A stretch of DNA of 6,045 bases from Parabacteroides sp. (GTDB lineage: Bacteria > Bacteroidota > Bacteroidia > Bacteroidales > Tannerellaceae): assembly GCA_019411205.1 (NCBI GenBank), contig DXRF01000179.1, positions 1 to 6,045 of the forward strand, given 5' to 3'. Position 1 is the stretch's first letter, and every line of letters begins with the position of its first letter. Below, piece by piece: positions 1 to 6,045 of the stretch. The notes beneath the pieces are model-generated. The model was not told the origin of the DNA and did no database searches. It saw only the letters and a list, made by a program, of their open reading frames with translations. The translations under genes were made by a program, and so were the position numbers.

Positions 1-382
1 GACTCGTCTTCCGTCCGCTTTGTTCGTTGTTGACGTAATGAAAGAACATATCGCAGTTCGTGAAGCCAACCGTCTGGGTATCCCTGTATTCGGTATGGTT
101 GATACTAACTCTGATCCGAACAACATCGACTACGTGATTCCGGCTAACGATGACGCTACAAAATCTGTAGAAGTAATCTTGGGCGCTATCTGCGAAGCAA
201 TGAACGAAGGTCTGCAGGAACGTAAAGCTGAAAAGATCGATACAGAAGCTGCCGGCGAAGGTGAAGCTCCTAAAAGAGAACGCAAAGCTAAAGCTGCTGT
301 AAAGAAAGAACGTACTAAGAAGGAAGACGACGAAGCTCTGAACGCTAACGTTGCTGACAAATTCGCTAAGGACGAAGAGTAA
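1..382 (+). CDS. rpsB: 30S ribosomal protein S2 (uS2), C-terminal part
   Basis: Partial gene: the reading frame is open at the left edge (first whole codon at base 2) and ends with TAA at 380-382, giving the last 126 residues. uS2 binds the small ribosomal subunit late in assembly and helps hold S1-type proteins and the mRNA near the platform. The visible part carries the family's most conserved C-terminal block: [20 protein letters not shown], then [16 protein letters not shown] and the VIPANDDA motif. After about residue 75 of the fragment comes a charged tail rich in Lys, Glu and Ala ([20 protein letters not shown]), longer than in E. coli S2 and probably disordered; I recall similar tails in other Bacteroidales S2 proteins. 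tsf follows in the same direction, the usual bacterial order. Identification is secure; the start lies outside the window. Confidence 0.97.
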   Translation, partial: TRLPSALFVVDVMKEHIAVREANRLGIPVFGMVDTNSDPNNIDYVIPANDDATKSVEVILGAICEAMNEGLQERKAEKIDTEAAGEGEAPKRERKAKAAVKKERTKKEDDEALNANVADKFAKDEE

Positions 383-497
383 TTCAATTGACAATTCAAA
401 ATTGACAATTGAAAATTAAGAGAAACATAAAATGAAACGATGGGCAATTGGCTTTTGACTTGAATTGTCAATTGTCAATTGTCCATTGTCTATTAAT
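383..497. repeat. Inverted pair of 7-bp repeat arrays in the rpsB-tsf gap
   Basis: Two short tandem arrays with a 7-bp period face each other. The left array (385-419) reads CAATTGA, CAATTCA, AAATTGA, CAATTGA, AAATTAA. The right array (462-496) reads GAATTGT, CAATTGT, CAATTGT, CCATTGT, CTATTAA. The right array read on the other strand repeats the left consensus CAATTGA, so the arms can pair. The longest perfect inverted match I find is 15 bp (385-399 with 460-474), and other registers also pair, for example 401-411 with 469-479. The core between the arms (420-459) has no recognisable gene. The element fills most of the spacer and stops just before the tsf leader. It may be a MITE-like or REP-like intergenic repeat, or a cis structure that tunes tsf relative to rpsB. 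The sequence alone does not decide. Confidence 0.75.
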
Positions 498-517
498 AAA
501 GTAAACATTTAATAAAT

Positions 518-522
518 AAGGA
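518..522 (+). promoter_or_regulatory. Shine-Dalgarno-like AAGGA before tsf
   Basis: AAGGA lies nine bases before the ATG at 532, inside an A/T-rich leader (TTTAATAAATAAGGAAATAAG). It supports the ATG at 532 over the in-frame ATG at 544. Bacteroidales generally rely little on Shine-Dalgarno pairing and favour A-rich leaders, so its contribution to initiation is uncertain. I find no such motif before the two complete leftward genes in this window. Confidence 0.5.
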
Positions 523-531
523 AATAAGATT

Positions 532-1521
532 ATGGCTGTAACTATGGCTGATATTACCAAGCTGCGCAAAATGAGTGGAGCTGGTATGATGGACTGCAAG
601 AAGGCTTTGACCGAATCCGATGGTGATATCGAAAAGGCAATGGAAATTATCCGTAAAAAAGGACAGGCTATTGCTGCTAAGCGTTCTGACCGCGACGCTG
701 CCGAAGGTTGCGTATTGGCAAAGAAAGATGGCGAATTCGCTGCTATCATTGCTTTGAAGTGCGAAACTGACTTCGTGGCTAAGAATGAAGATTTCATCGC
801 ACTGACTCAGGCTATCTTGGATGCTGCTGTGGCTAACAAGTGCAAGACTCTGGACGAAGTGAAAGCTTTACCGATGGGTAAGGGCACTGTACAGGATGCT
901 GTTACCGACCGTAGCGGTATCACTGGCGAAAAGATGGAATTGGACGGCTATAACGTAGTGGAAGGTACTTATACCACTGTTTACAACCACATGGGTAAGA
1001 ATCAGTTGTGTACAATCGCCGCGTTCAATAAGGAATCTGAAGAAGCTGCTCACAACATCGCTATGCAGATCGCTGCCATGAACCCGATCGCTATCGACGA
1101 AGCTGGTGTTCCTGAATCTGTAAAAGAACAGGAAATTCAGGTGGCAATCGAAAAGACAAAGGCTGAACAAGTTCAGAAAGCTGTTGAGGCTGCTCTGAAA
1201 AAAGCCGGAATCAACCCGACGCACGTTGACAGCGAAGACCATATGGAAAGCAACATGGCTAAAGGCTGGATCACGGCTGAAGATGTTGCCAAAGCAAAAG
1301 AAATCATCGCTACTGTTTCAGCTGAAAAAGCAGCAAATTTACCTCAGCAGATGATCGAGAATATCGCTAAGGGACGTCTTGGCAAGTTCTTGAAGGAGGT
1401 TTGCTTGCTGAACCAGGAAGACATCATGGATGGCAAGAAAACTGTAAAAGAAACAATGAAGGAAGCTGATCCTGAATTGCAGATCTTGGCATTCAAACGC
1501 TTTACTTTGCGTGCCGAATAA
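532..1521 (+). CDS. tsf: Elongation factor Ts
   Basis: EF-Ts is the cytoplasmic nucleotide-exchange factor that releases GDP from EF-Tu so that it can reload GTP and aminoacyl-tRNA. The protein has 329 residues. The N-terminal UBA-like domain carries the signature GAGMMDCKKALTE at 16-28 and RKKGQAIAAK at 41-50. The EF-Tu-contacting motif TDFVAKN is at 79-85, within CETDFVAKNEDF. The core continues through HNIAMQIAAMNP (174-185), and the C-terminal module has GRLGKFLKEVCLLNQ at 281-295 and ends FKRFTLRAE. It is about 45 residues longer than E. coli EF-Ts, mainly from a helical Lys/Ala/Glu-rich stretch around 205-265, which I recall as typical of Bacteroidetes. Start: MAVTMADITKL is the form I remember in relatives, and AAGGA lies upstream; Met5 is the alternative. 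The gene follows rpsB and is closed by a terminator. Confidence 0.98.
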   Translation: MAVTMADITKLRKMSGAGMMDCKKALTESDGDIEKAMEIIRKKGQAIAAKRSDRDAAEGCVLAKKDGEFAAIIALKCETDFVAKNEDFIALTQAILDAAVANKCKTLDEVKALPMGKGTVQDAVTDRSGITGEKMELDGYNVVEGTYTTVYNHMGKNQLCTIAAFNKESEEAAHNIAMQIAAMNPIAIDEAGVPESVKEQEIQVAIEKTKAEQVQKAVEAALKKAGINPTHVDSEDHMESNMAKGWITAEDVAKAKEIIATVSAEKAANLPQQMIENIAKGRLGKFLKEVCLLNQEDIMDGKKTVKETMKEADPELQILAFKRFTLRAE

Positions 1522-1540
1522 TTTTGCTACGGCAGTTTGA

Positions 1541-1587
1541 AATAAAAAAGAGATGTTTTTCAAAAAACATCTCCTTTTCTATTTTTT
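1541..1587. terminator. Bidirectional rho-independent terminator between convergent genes
   Basis: GAGATG (1550-1555) pairs with CATCTC (1568-1573), and the stem extends through T1556-T1559 with A1564-A1567, leaving a small loop. On the + strand a T-rich run follows (TTTTCTATTTTTT, 1575-1587), suited to ending the tsf transcript that stops at 1521. On the - strand the same hairpin is followed by the complement of 1541-1549, TTTTTTATT, suited to ending the leftward operon whose last gene stops at 1639. One hairpin therefore appears to serve both converging units. Confidence 0.88.
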
Positions 1588-1621
1588 AGGCCCGGATTCT
1601 ACGATCGTGAAATCCGGACCT
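1588..1621. other. Second imperfect hairpin next to the terminator
   Basis: Bases 1588-1602 pair with 1607-1621 around the loop GATC. The central block CCGGATT (1592-1598 arm) pairs with AATCCGG. There are two mismatches (C1591/A1618 and C1599/A1610) and one G-U wobble, and the apex is the 8-bp palindrome ACGATCGT. It lies between the aminotransferase stop and the bidirectional terminator. It has no T run after it on either strand (A-rich sequence follows on the - strand), so it is not a standard intrinsic terminator by itself. In the leftward transcript it would form first and could protect the 3' end or help pausing; this role is inference. Confidence 0.6.
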
Positions 1622-1638
1622 AATTATATCCGTAATGT

Positions 1639-2832
1639 TTATTTTAAGACAGCCAAAGCCTCTTTGATACGTTTGATAGCTTCCACGATGTTTTCATCGC
1701 TGGTAGCGTAACTCATGCGGATGCATTCGGGAGCACCGAAAGATGTTCCGCCAACGCAAGCTACATGGGCGACTTCCAACAGGTACATGGCTAAGTCATC
1801 AGCATTCTCGATCGTACGTGTGCCGTCTGTTTTACCAAAGTAATAGCTACATTTCGGAAACAGGTAGAAAGCTCCTTCCGGCTGATTTACTTCGAATCCC
1901 GGAACCTCTTTCGCCAAGCCGACGATCAGGTTGCGGCGGCGTTCGAATGCCTGGCGCATTTCTTCGACCGGAGCCTGTGAGCCTGTGTAAGCTGCTTCTG
2001 CCGCTTTTTGGGATACGGAGCATGGTCCGGAAGTGTATTGTCCCTGCAATTTGTTTACTGCCTTTACGATCCATTCCGGTCCGGCAATGAAACCGATACG
2101 CCATCCGGTCATGGCATAGGCTTTGGAAACACCATTGACAATGACAGTACGGTCTTTCATTCCGTCTACCTGTGCGATGCTGTTGTGTTTGCCGATATAG
2201 TTGATATGTTCGTAGATCTCGTCTGCGATTACGATGATTTCCGGATGTTTTTTCAGGACTTCGGCCAAGCCTGCCAATTCTTCCGCACTATAGACCGAAC
2301 CGGTCGGATTGGACGGAGAGCAGAGGATCAGCGCCTTTGTTTTCGGTGTGATAGCTGCTTCCAGTTGGGCCGGAGTGATCTTGAAATCCTGTTCGATACC
2401 GGCCGAAACGATTATAGGTGTACCTTCAGCCAATTTCACCATTTCCGGATAGCTGACCCAGAACGGAGCCGGGATAATCACTTCGTCACCCGGATTTACC
2501 AATACCATGATTGTATTACAAACGGATTGTTTGGCACCATTTGCACAAGAAATCTGGTTGGCTGTGTATTCCAATCCGTTTTCGTTTTTCAGCTTGGCAA
2601 CGATGGCGTTACGCAAGGCCGGATAACCAGCGATGGGAGAATAACGAGAAAAGTTTTCGTCGATAGCTTTTTTGGCAGCTTCCTTAATAGGTTCGGGAGT
2701 ATTGAAGTCGGGCTCTCCGACACTCAAGTTGATAACATCAACCCCCTGAGCTTTTAGTTCACTGCTCTTCTGGGACATCGCCAATGTTGCGGATGGCGAC
2801 AAACTTGCTAAACGTGCTGATACTTGTGTCAT
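1639..2832 (-). CDS. PLP-dependent class I aminotransferase, aspartate aminotransferase type
   Basis: A fold-type I transaminase of 397 residues, full length for the family, resembling subgroup I-gamma aspartate aminotransferases (often named aatA or aspC). The expected reaction is aspartate plus 2-oxoglutarate to oxaloacetate plus glutamate, in the cytoplasm. Visible features: SVGEPDFNTP (37-46), the cofactor-phosphate loop GAKQ (99-102), the stacking aromatic W125, NPTG (175-178), D204 and Y207 in ADEIYEH contacting the pyridoxal ring, the Schiff-base lysine K237 in SKAYAMTGWRIGF with R245, and R372 (IRMSYA) for the substrate alpha-carboxylate. No key residue is missing. Start: ATG giving MTQVSARL, a normal N-terminus for the subgroup; no Shine-Dalgarno is visible. 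It begins 25 bases after the ribBA stop and is probably the last gene of that operon. Substrate range (aspartate, prephenate or others) cannot be fixed from motifs alone. Confidence 0.93.
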   Translation of the reverse strand: MTQVSARLASLSPSATLAMSQKSSELKAQGVDVINLSVGEPDFNTPEPIKEAAKKAIDENFSRYSPIAGYPALRNAIVAKLKNENGLEYTANQISCANGAKQSVCNTIMVLVNPGDEVIIPAPFWVSYPEMVKLAEGTPIIVSAGIEQDFKITPAQLEAAITPKTKALILCSPSNPTGSVYSAEELAGLAEVLKKHPEIIVIADEIYEHINYIGKHNSIAQVDGMKDRTVIVNGVSKAYAMTGWRIGFIAGPEWIVKAVNKLQGQYTSGPCSVSQKAAEAAYTGSQAPVEEMRQAFERRRNLIVGLAKEVPGFEVNQPEGAFYLFPKCSYYFGKTDGTRTIENADDLAMYLLEVAHVACVGGTSFGAPECIRMSYATSDENIVEAIKRIKEALAVLK

Positions 2833-2857
2833 GATAGTGTTATTATGTAATTATGAA

Positions 2858-4075
2858 TTATTTGATATTATGCAAGACGTGTCCCATACGTTCCTTTTTC
2901 GTCTTCATGTAGAATTCGTTGTAAGGATTCGGAGCAACTTCGATAGGAACATTTTCTACGACCGTCAGTCCGTATGCTTCCAGCCCGACACGCTTGACGG
3001 GGTTGTTGGTCATCAAACGCATCTTGGTGACTCCCAAATGGCGCAAGATCTGGGCACCTACGCCGTAATCGCGTTCGTCTGCCTGGTGTCCGAGATGCAA
3101 ATTCGCATCGACAGTGTCCAAACCGTCTTCCTGAAGTTTATAGGCTTTCATCTTTTCCATCAGTCCTATGCCGCGTCCTTCTTGGTTCAGGTAAACGACT
3201 ACCCCCTTGCCTTCTTGTTCGATACGTTGCATTGCTTTGTGCAACTGCTCGCCACACTCGCAGCGCATGGAACCGAAGATATCACCGGTTGCACAGGAAG
3301 AATGTACGCGCACCAGGACCGGTTCGTCCGGTTCGAACTTGCCTTTTATCAAAGCGATATGTTCCAGTCCGTTGCTTTTCTGGCGGAAAGGAATCAGGCG
3401 GAAGTGTCCATACTGGGTGGGCAGATCAACTTCGACACCGTTTTCTACGATCGATTCTGTTTTCAGACGATATGAAATCAGATCTTTGATACAGATGATC
3501 TTGATATCGAACTTCTTGGCGACCTCGATCAGTTGGGGGAGGCGGGCCATGGTTCCGTCTTCATTGATGATTTCGATCAATGCACCAGCCGGGTATAAAC
3601 CGGCGAGGCGTGCCAGGTCAACTGCTGCTTCGGTATGTCCGGCACGGCGCAACACACCACGCGAACGGGCGCGAAGCGGATTGATGTGTCCAGGACGGCC
3701 TAAGTCGGACGGCTTGGTCTTCGGATCGGCAAGCGCCAAAATGGTTTCTGCACGGTCGAACATCGAAACGCCTGTCGTGCAGCCGCCACCTAATTTATCT
3801 ACTGTTATCGTAAAAGGAGTTCCCAGCAAAGAGGTGTTGTTTGCCACTTGCATGTCCAGTTCCAATTCCTGACAACGTTCTTCCGTGATCGGTGCGCATA
3901 GTACGCCACGACCGTTTTTCAACATGAAGTTTACTTTTTCGGGAGTTATCTTTTCGGCAGCAATAATAAAATCACCTTCATTTTCGCGATCTTCATCATC
4001 GACTACGATTAAGAATTTTCCTTCGCGGAAGTCTTCAATAGCTTCTTCAATGGTGTTTAATTTGATTTCGCTCAT
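2858..4075 (-). CDS. ribBA: Bifunctional riboflavin enzyme: DHBP synthase / GTP cyclohydrolase II
   Basis: This 405-residue fusion catalyses both entry steps of riboflavin synthesis: ribulose 5-phosphate to 3,4-dihydroxy-2-butanone 4-phosphate, and GTP to the diaminopyrimidine intermediate. The N-terminal RibB domain (about 1-203) has the acidic motif [10 protein letters not shown] at 26-35, with E31 matching E. coli E38. It also has [10 protein letters not shown] (127-136), H147 in GHTEA matching H153, and E168 matching E174. The C-terminal RibA domain (about 207-405) has zinc ligands C261, C272 and C274 (C-x10-C-x-C), NQEGRGIGL (297-305), Y312 matching Y105, R335 in DERD matching R128, and MTNNP (355-359). 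All expected catalytic residues are present, so both halves should be active. One oddity is R139, where E. coli RibB has the first Gly of a GG pair. The start follows the permease stop by 27 A/T-rich bases with no Shine-Dalgarno and no room for an FMN riboswitch. Residue correspondences come from memory of the E. coli proteins. Confidence 0.97.
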   Translation of the reverse strand: MSEIKLNTIEEAIEDFREGKFLIVVDDEDRENEGDFIIAAEKITPEKVNFMLKNGRGVLCAPITEERCQELELDMQVANNTSLLGTPFTITVDKLGGGCTTGVSMFDRAETILALADPKTKPSDLGRPGHINPLRARSRGVLRRAGHTEAAVDLARLAGLYPAGALIEIINEDGTMARLPQLIEVAKKFDIKIICIKDLISYRLKTESIVENGVEVDLPTQYGHFRLIPFRQKSNGLEHIALIKGKFEPDEPVLVRVHSSCATGDIFGSMRCECGEQLHKAMQRIEQEGKGVVVYLNQEGRGIGLMEKMKAYKLQEDGLDTVDANLHLGHQADERDYGVGAQILRHLGVTKMRLMTNNPVKRVGLEAYGLTVVENVPIEVAPNPYNEFYMKTKKERMGHVLHNIK

Positions 4076-4102
4076 ATATTCTTTTTACTTATATTTCTTA
4101 TT

Positions 4103-6045
4103 TTACAAAGATACGGGTAATTTTTCAATTATATCAATCAGTTCATTGCTTGTCTTTTGTACCATCTTGATATCGTGCCGTAAAAGTTTGCGTTGGTATG
4201 TGGCAAGCAGATAAACCGGAAGTCCTATCGGGAGAAAGAGGCCGATTGCCAATCCTGCTTTCCCGTTTATTTTTGCATTTATCTGGTTATAACCGCTGAT
4301 GACCGGATAGTCCATCAGCTTGTTCAGAATCAAGTTCTGGTCCGAATTAGACAATTCTTCGATGATACCGTCCATCTTTGCCGCCAATTGTTCGGCCGTA
4401 TGGTCACGACCGCCCTGTTTCCAGAAGCGGAAATAGTTTGTCCACCGTTTATGGGCGGCCAGGTAGGCATTGCTTTCTTCTGCCAGTTGTTTCAAGCAGG
4501 GGATGATCTGCCCGTAATCCGGGGTGAACATGATTACCTCTTTCATTTCAACTTTTCTGCCCGAACGTTTTCCGAACAGGTTTTTCAAGGCATTCAGGTA
4601 TGTGTCGGCATTCAGGATGACGGAGTCGTTGACTGCTTTATAAGTCAGGAAGATGCCTAACGGAGCTAAAATAGCAGAACTTAGCCACATTCCTTGCCAT
4701 GCTTCCCATACGCCGTCGCGGGCCATCTTGAAGCCGATGTTGTCAATGATGTAATAGAAGATAAACAGTATGACCGATATAACAACCGGCATTCCCAATC
4801 CGCCTTTACGGATGATGGCTCCCAGCGGTGCACCGATAAAGAAAAAGACCATGCAGGCGAAGGACAAAGTGAACTTCTTGTGCCATTCTGTCAAATGGCG
4901 ACGTACCCTGTAGGCCTCATCCCCGATAGTGGCTGCTTTGAAGAAGTAATCGGCCTTCATATTTTCGATGCTCGATTTCGCACGTGTCAAGATGGTCGCT
5001 TTCTTACCAGGAGCCTCTGCTTGGTAGAGGCTGTCGAAATTCATGACAATTACCGGCTCGTCCGCTTCTGGGGTCCCTGGTATCGTTTTTGTATCGGATT
5101 TATCGCTGTTCGACTCATCCTTTACGTTATTTTGCTTTATGTTTTGTGGCTTCTTAAGTGTCTTTTTGTATGAAGTTTCGTAGACATTCTTGGCATTGAC
5201 ATTCTGTATGCTGTCTAAACGTACAGAAACAGAGTCAATGAAGATTTGCAAGTCATGCATATTTTTACCCATAAACTGGTTTTGCATGAACGATTCGTCC
5301 GTTCGTGAGAAGTTGGCATCAAATTCTATCAGGATATCCCGGCTTTTGAATGTCTCTCTTTGGTAAGGTACGGAACTTTTTGTGCCAGCAGTGCTCGATT
5401 GTTTGTCCAGGCTTCTAAAAGATTCTCCATTAAATAAGGAAAGGACCAGAAACATTTTGTCCGCCGAAGTTTTCAGGCGCCCCGAATCCGCGACCATCAC
5501 GCTTACTTTGTTGAACCCTTCTGAATAATCATAGATCATCATGTCGCGAAGAAGTCCCGTTTCAGTATCTTTATGCTTTACATATACGTTAAATCCGGTG
5601 ATTTCGCTGTAGAAAACCCCTTCCGGAATATCCAGCTCCGGCGATTTCTGCCGCATAGACCAAAGTAGCGTGTAAAGTTTGACTTGTACGACAGGCATGG
5701 CATAGTTCTGGAAGAAGAAAGCCCCGATACTGATAATACTGATGGTGATGATTAGCGGGCGCATGATATGGACAAGTGAGACGCCTGCTGATTTCATAGC
5801 CAATAATTCCAATCGTTCGCCGAGATTCCCGAAAGTCATAAGCGAGGCAAGCAAAATAGCCAGCGGAAGTGCCATCGGCACGAGGAAAAGGGCGGCATAC
5901 ATAAACATTTCCGCCAAAACAGGAATCCCCAGACCTTTCCCGACCATGTCGTCAATGTACCTCCACAGGAACTGCATAAGCACAATAAACAGACAGATGC
6001 CGAAAGTCATCAAGAACAACGGCAGGAAAGTCTGCAGCATAAATG
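4103..6045 (-). CDS. LptF/LptG (YjgP/YjgQ) family LPS-export permease, 5' end off the edge
   Basis: Inner-membrane permease of the LptB2FG type, which extracts lipopolysaccharide and passes it to the periplasmic Lpt bridge. The first in-window ATG (6038-6040) gives 645 residues, but the frame stays open to base 6045 and the first membrane helix would start almost at once. The true start is therefore probably about ten codons outside, where relatives have a short (K)LD-type lead. Numbering from that Met: hydrophobic helices near 5-27, 42-70 and 93-112, with the putative coupling segment [16 protein letters not shown] (74-89). A periplasmic jellyroll-like region follows (about 115-385), including a hydrophilic insert at 293-330. 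The hallmark [21 protein letters not shown] begins at 387, and further helices lie near 416-438 and 448-468. After that comes a 175-residue tail with one more hydrophobic stretch (595-615). E. coli LptF and LptG have about 360 residues. I cannot say whether this is the F or the G partner. Confidence 0.9.
   Translation of the reverse strand, partial: FMLQTFLPLFLMTFGICLFIVLMQFLWRYIDDMVGKGLGIPVLAEMFMYAALFLVPMALPLAILLASLMTFGNLGERLELLAMKSAGVSLVHIMRPLIITISIISIGAFFFQNYAMPVVQVKLYTLLWSMRQKSPELDIPEGVFYSEITGFNVYVKHKDTETGLLRDMMIYDYSEGFNKVSVMVADSGRLKTSADKMFLVLSLFNGESFRSLDKQSSTAGTKSSVPYQRETFKSRDILIEFDANFSRTDESFMQNQFMGKNMHDLQIFIDSVSVRLDSIQNVNAKNVYETSYKKTLKKPQNIKQNNVKDESNSDKSDTKTIPGTPEADEPVIVMNFDSLYQAEAPGKKATILTRAKSSIENMKADYFFKAATIGDEAYRVRRHLTEWHKKFTLSFACMVFFFIGAPLGAIIRKGGLGMPVVISVILFIFYYIIDNIGFKMARDGVWEAWQGMWLSSAILAPLGIFLTYKAVNDSVILNADTYLNALKNLFGKRSGRKVEMKEVIMFTPDYGQIIPCLKQLAEESNAYLAAHKRWTNYFRFWKQGGRDHTAEQLAAKMDGIIEELSNSDQNLILNKLMDYPVISGYNQINAKINGKAGLAIGLFLPIGLPVYLLATYQRKLLRHDIKMVQKTSNELIDIIEKLPVSL

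Noticed and set aside
432..458. An 8-codon frame (MKRWAIGF) in the core of the repeat element, as a possible leader peptide
   Set aside because: Too short to distinguish from chance; it has no Shine-Dalgarno and no run of a regulatory amino acid.
385..496. CRISPR array
   Set aside because: The repeats are 7 bp, directly adjacent and without spacers, and no cas genes are present.
130..797. Leftward open frames across rpsB, the repeat gap and tsf
   Set aside because: They are antisense to secure ribosomal and translation-factor genes, and one end of each falls in the heptad repeats; no family resemblance.
1393..1400. AAGGAGGT, a strong Shine-Dalgarno match inside tsf
   Set aside because: It encodes conserved residues K288-E289-V290 of EF-Ts, and no downstream start leads to a plausible gene.
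2008..2757. A 249-codon rightward open frame opposite the aminotransferase gene
   Set aside because: It lies wholly antisense to a gene with complete catalytic motifs. Its translation is rich in Phe, Arg, Asp and Cys in a composition typical of antisense frames, and it matches no family I know.
2831..3475. A 214-codon rightward open frame opposite ribBA
   Set aside because: Antisense shadow of the RibA domain; no recognisable domain, and skewed composition.
3207..3872. A 221-codon rightward open frame opposite ribBA
   Set aside because: Antisense shadow of the RibB and RibA domains, rich in Ser, Arg and Pro, with no start signal or family resemblance.
4076..4102. FMN riboswitch before ribBA
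   Set aside because: Only 27 A/T-rich bases separate ribBA from the upstream gene, far too few for the aptamer. Any such element would have to lie outside the window.

Overview
The window is core chromosomal DNA from a Bacteroidales bacterium, most likely a Parabacteroides or Bacteroides relative. I infer this from the EF-Ts that starts MAVTMADITK and carries a mid-protein insertion, the fused RibBA, the very long LptF/LptG-type permease, A/T-rich leaders mostly without Shine-Dalgarno sequences, and overall protein similarity as I remember it. No database was searched, and the genus is a guess.

Layout: bases 1-1521 read rightward. They hold the 3' part of rpsB (ribosomal protein uS2) and then the complete tsf (elongation factor Ts), the conserved bacterial rpsB-tsf pair. 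The 149-base gap between them contains two degenerate 7-bp repeat arrays facing each other, which could fold into a long A/T-rich hairpin. Bases 1541-1621 hold a terminator hairpin with T-rich tails on both strands and a second, GC-richer hairpin, between convergent transcription units.

Bases 1639-6045 read leftward. In transcription order they encode an LptF/LptG-family permease (5' end off the right edge), bifunctional RibBA, and a class I PLP-dependent aminotransferase of the aspartate aminotransferase type. The gaps are only 27 and 25 bases, so one transcript ending at the shared terminator is likely. The three genes serve lipopolysaccharide export, riboflavin synthesis and amino-acid metabolism. 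They share no obvious pathway, so this looks like a housekeeping operon rather than a dedicated system.

I see no mobile element, CRISPR array, tRNA, rRNA, defence module or biosynthetic cluster, and no convincing undescribed system. The items most worth a second look are the inverted heptad arrays between rpsB and tsf and the roughly 175-residue C-terminal extension of the Lpt permease.
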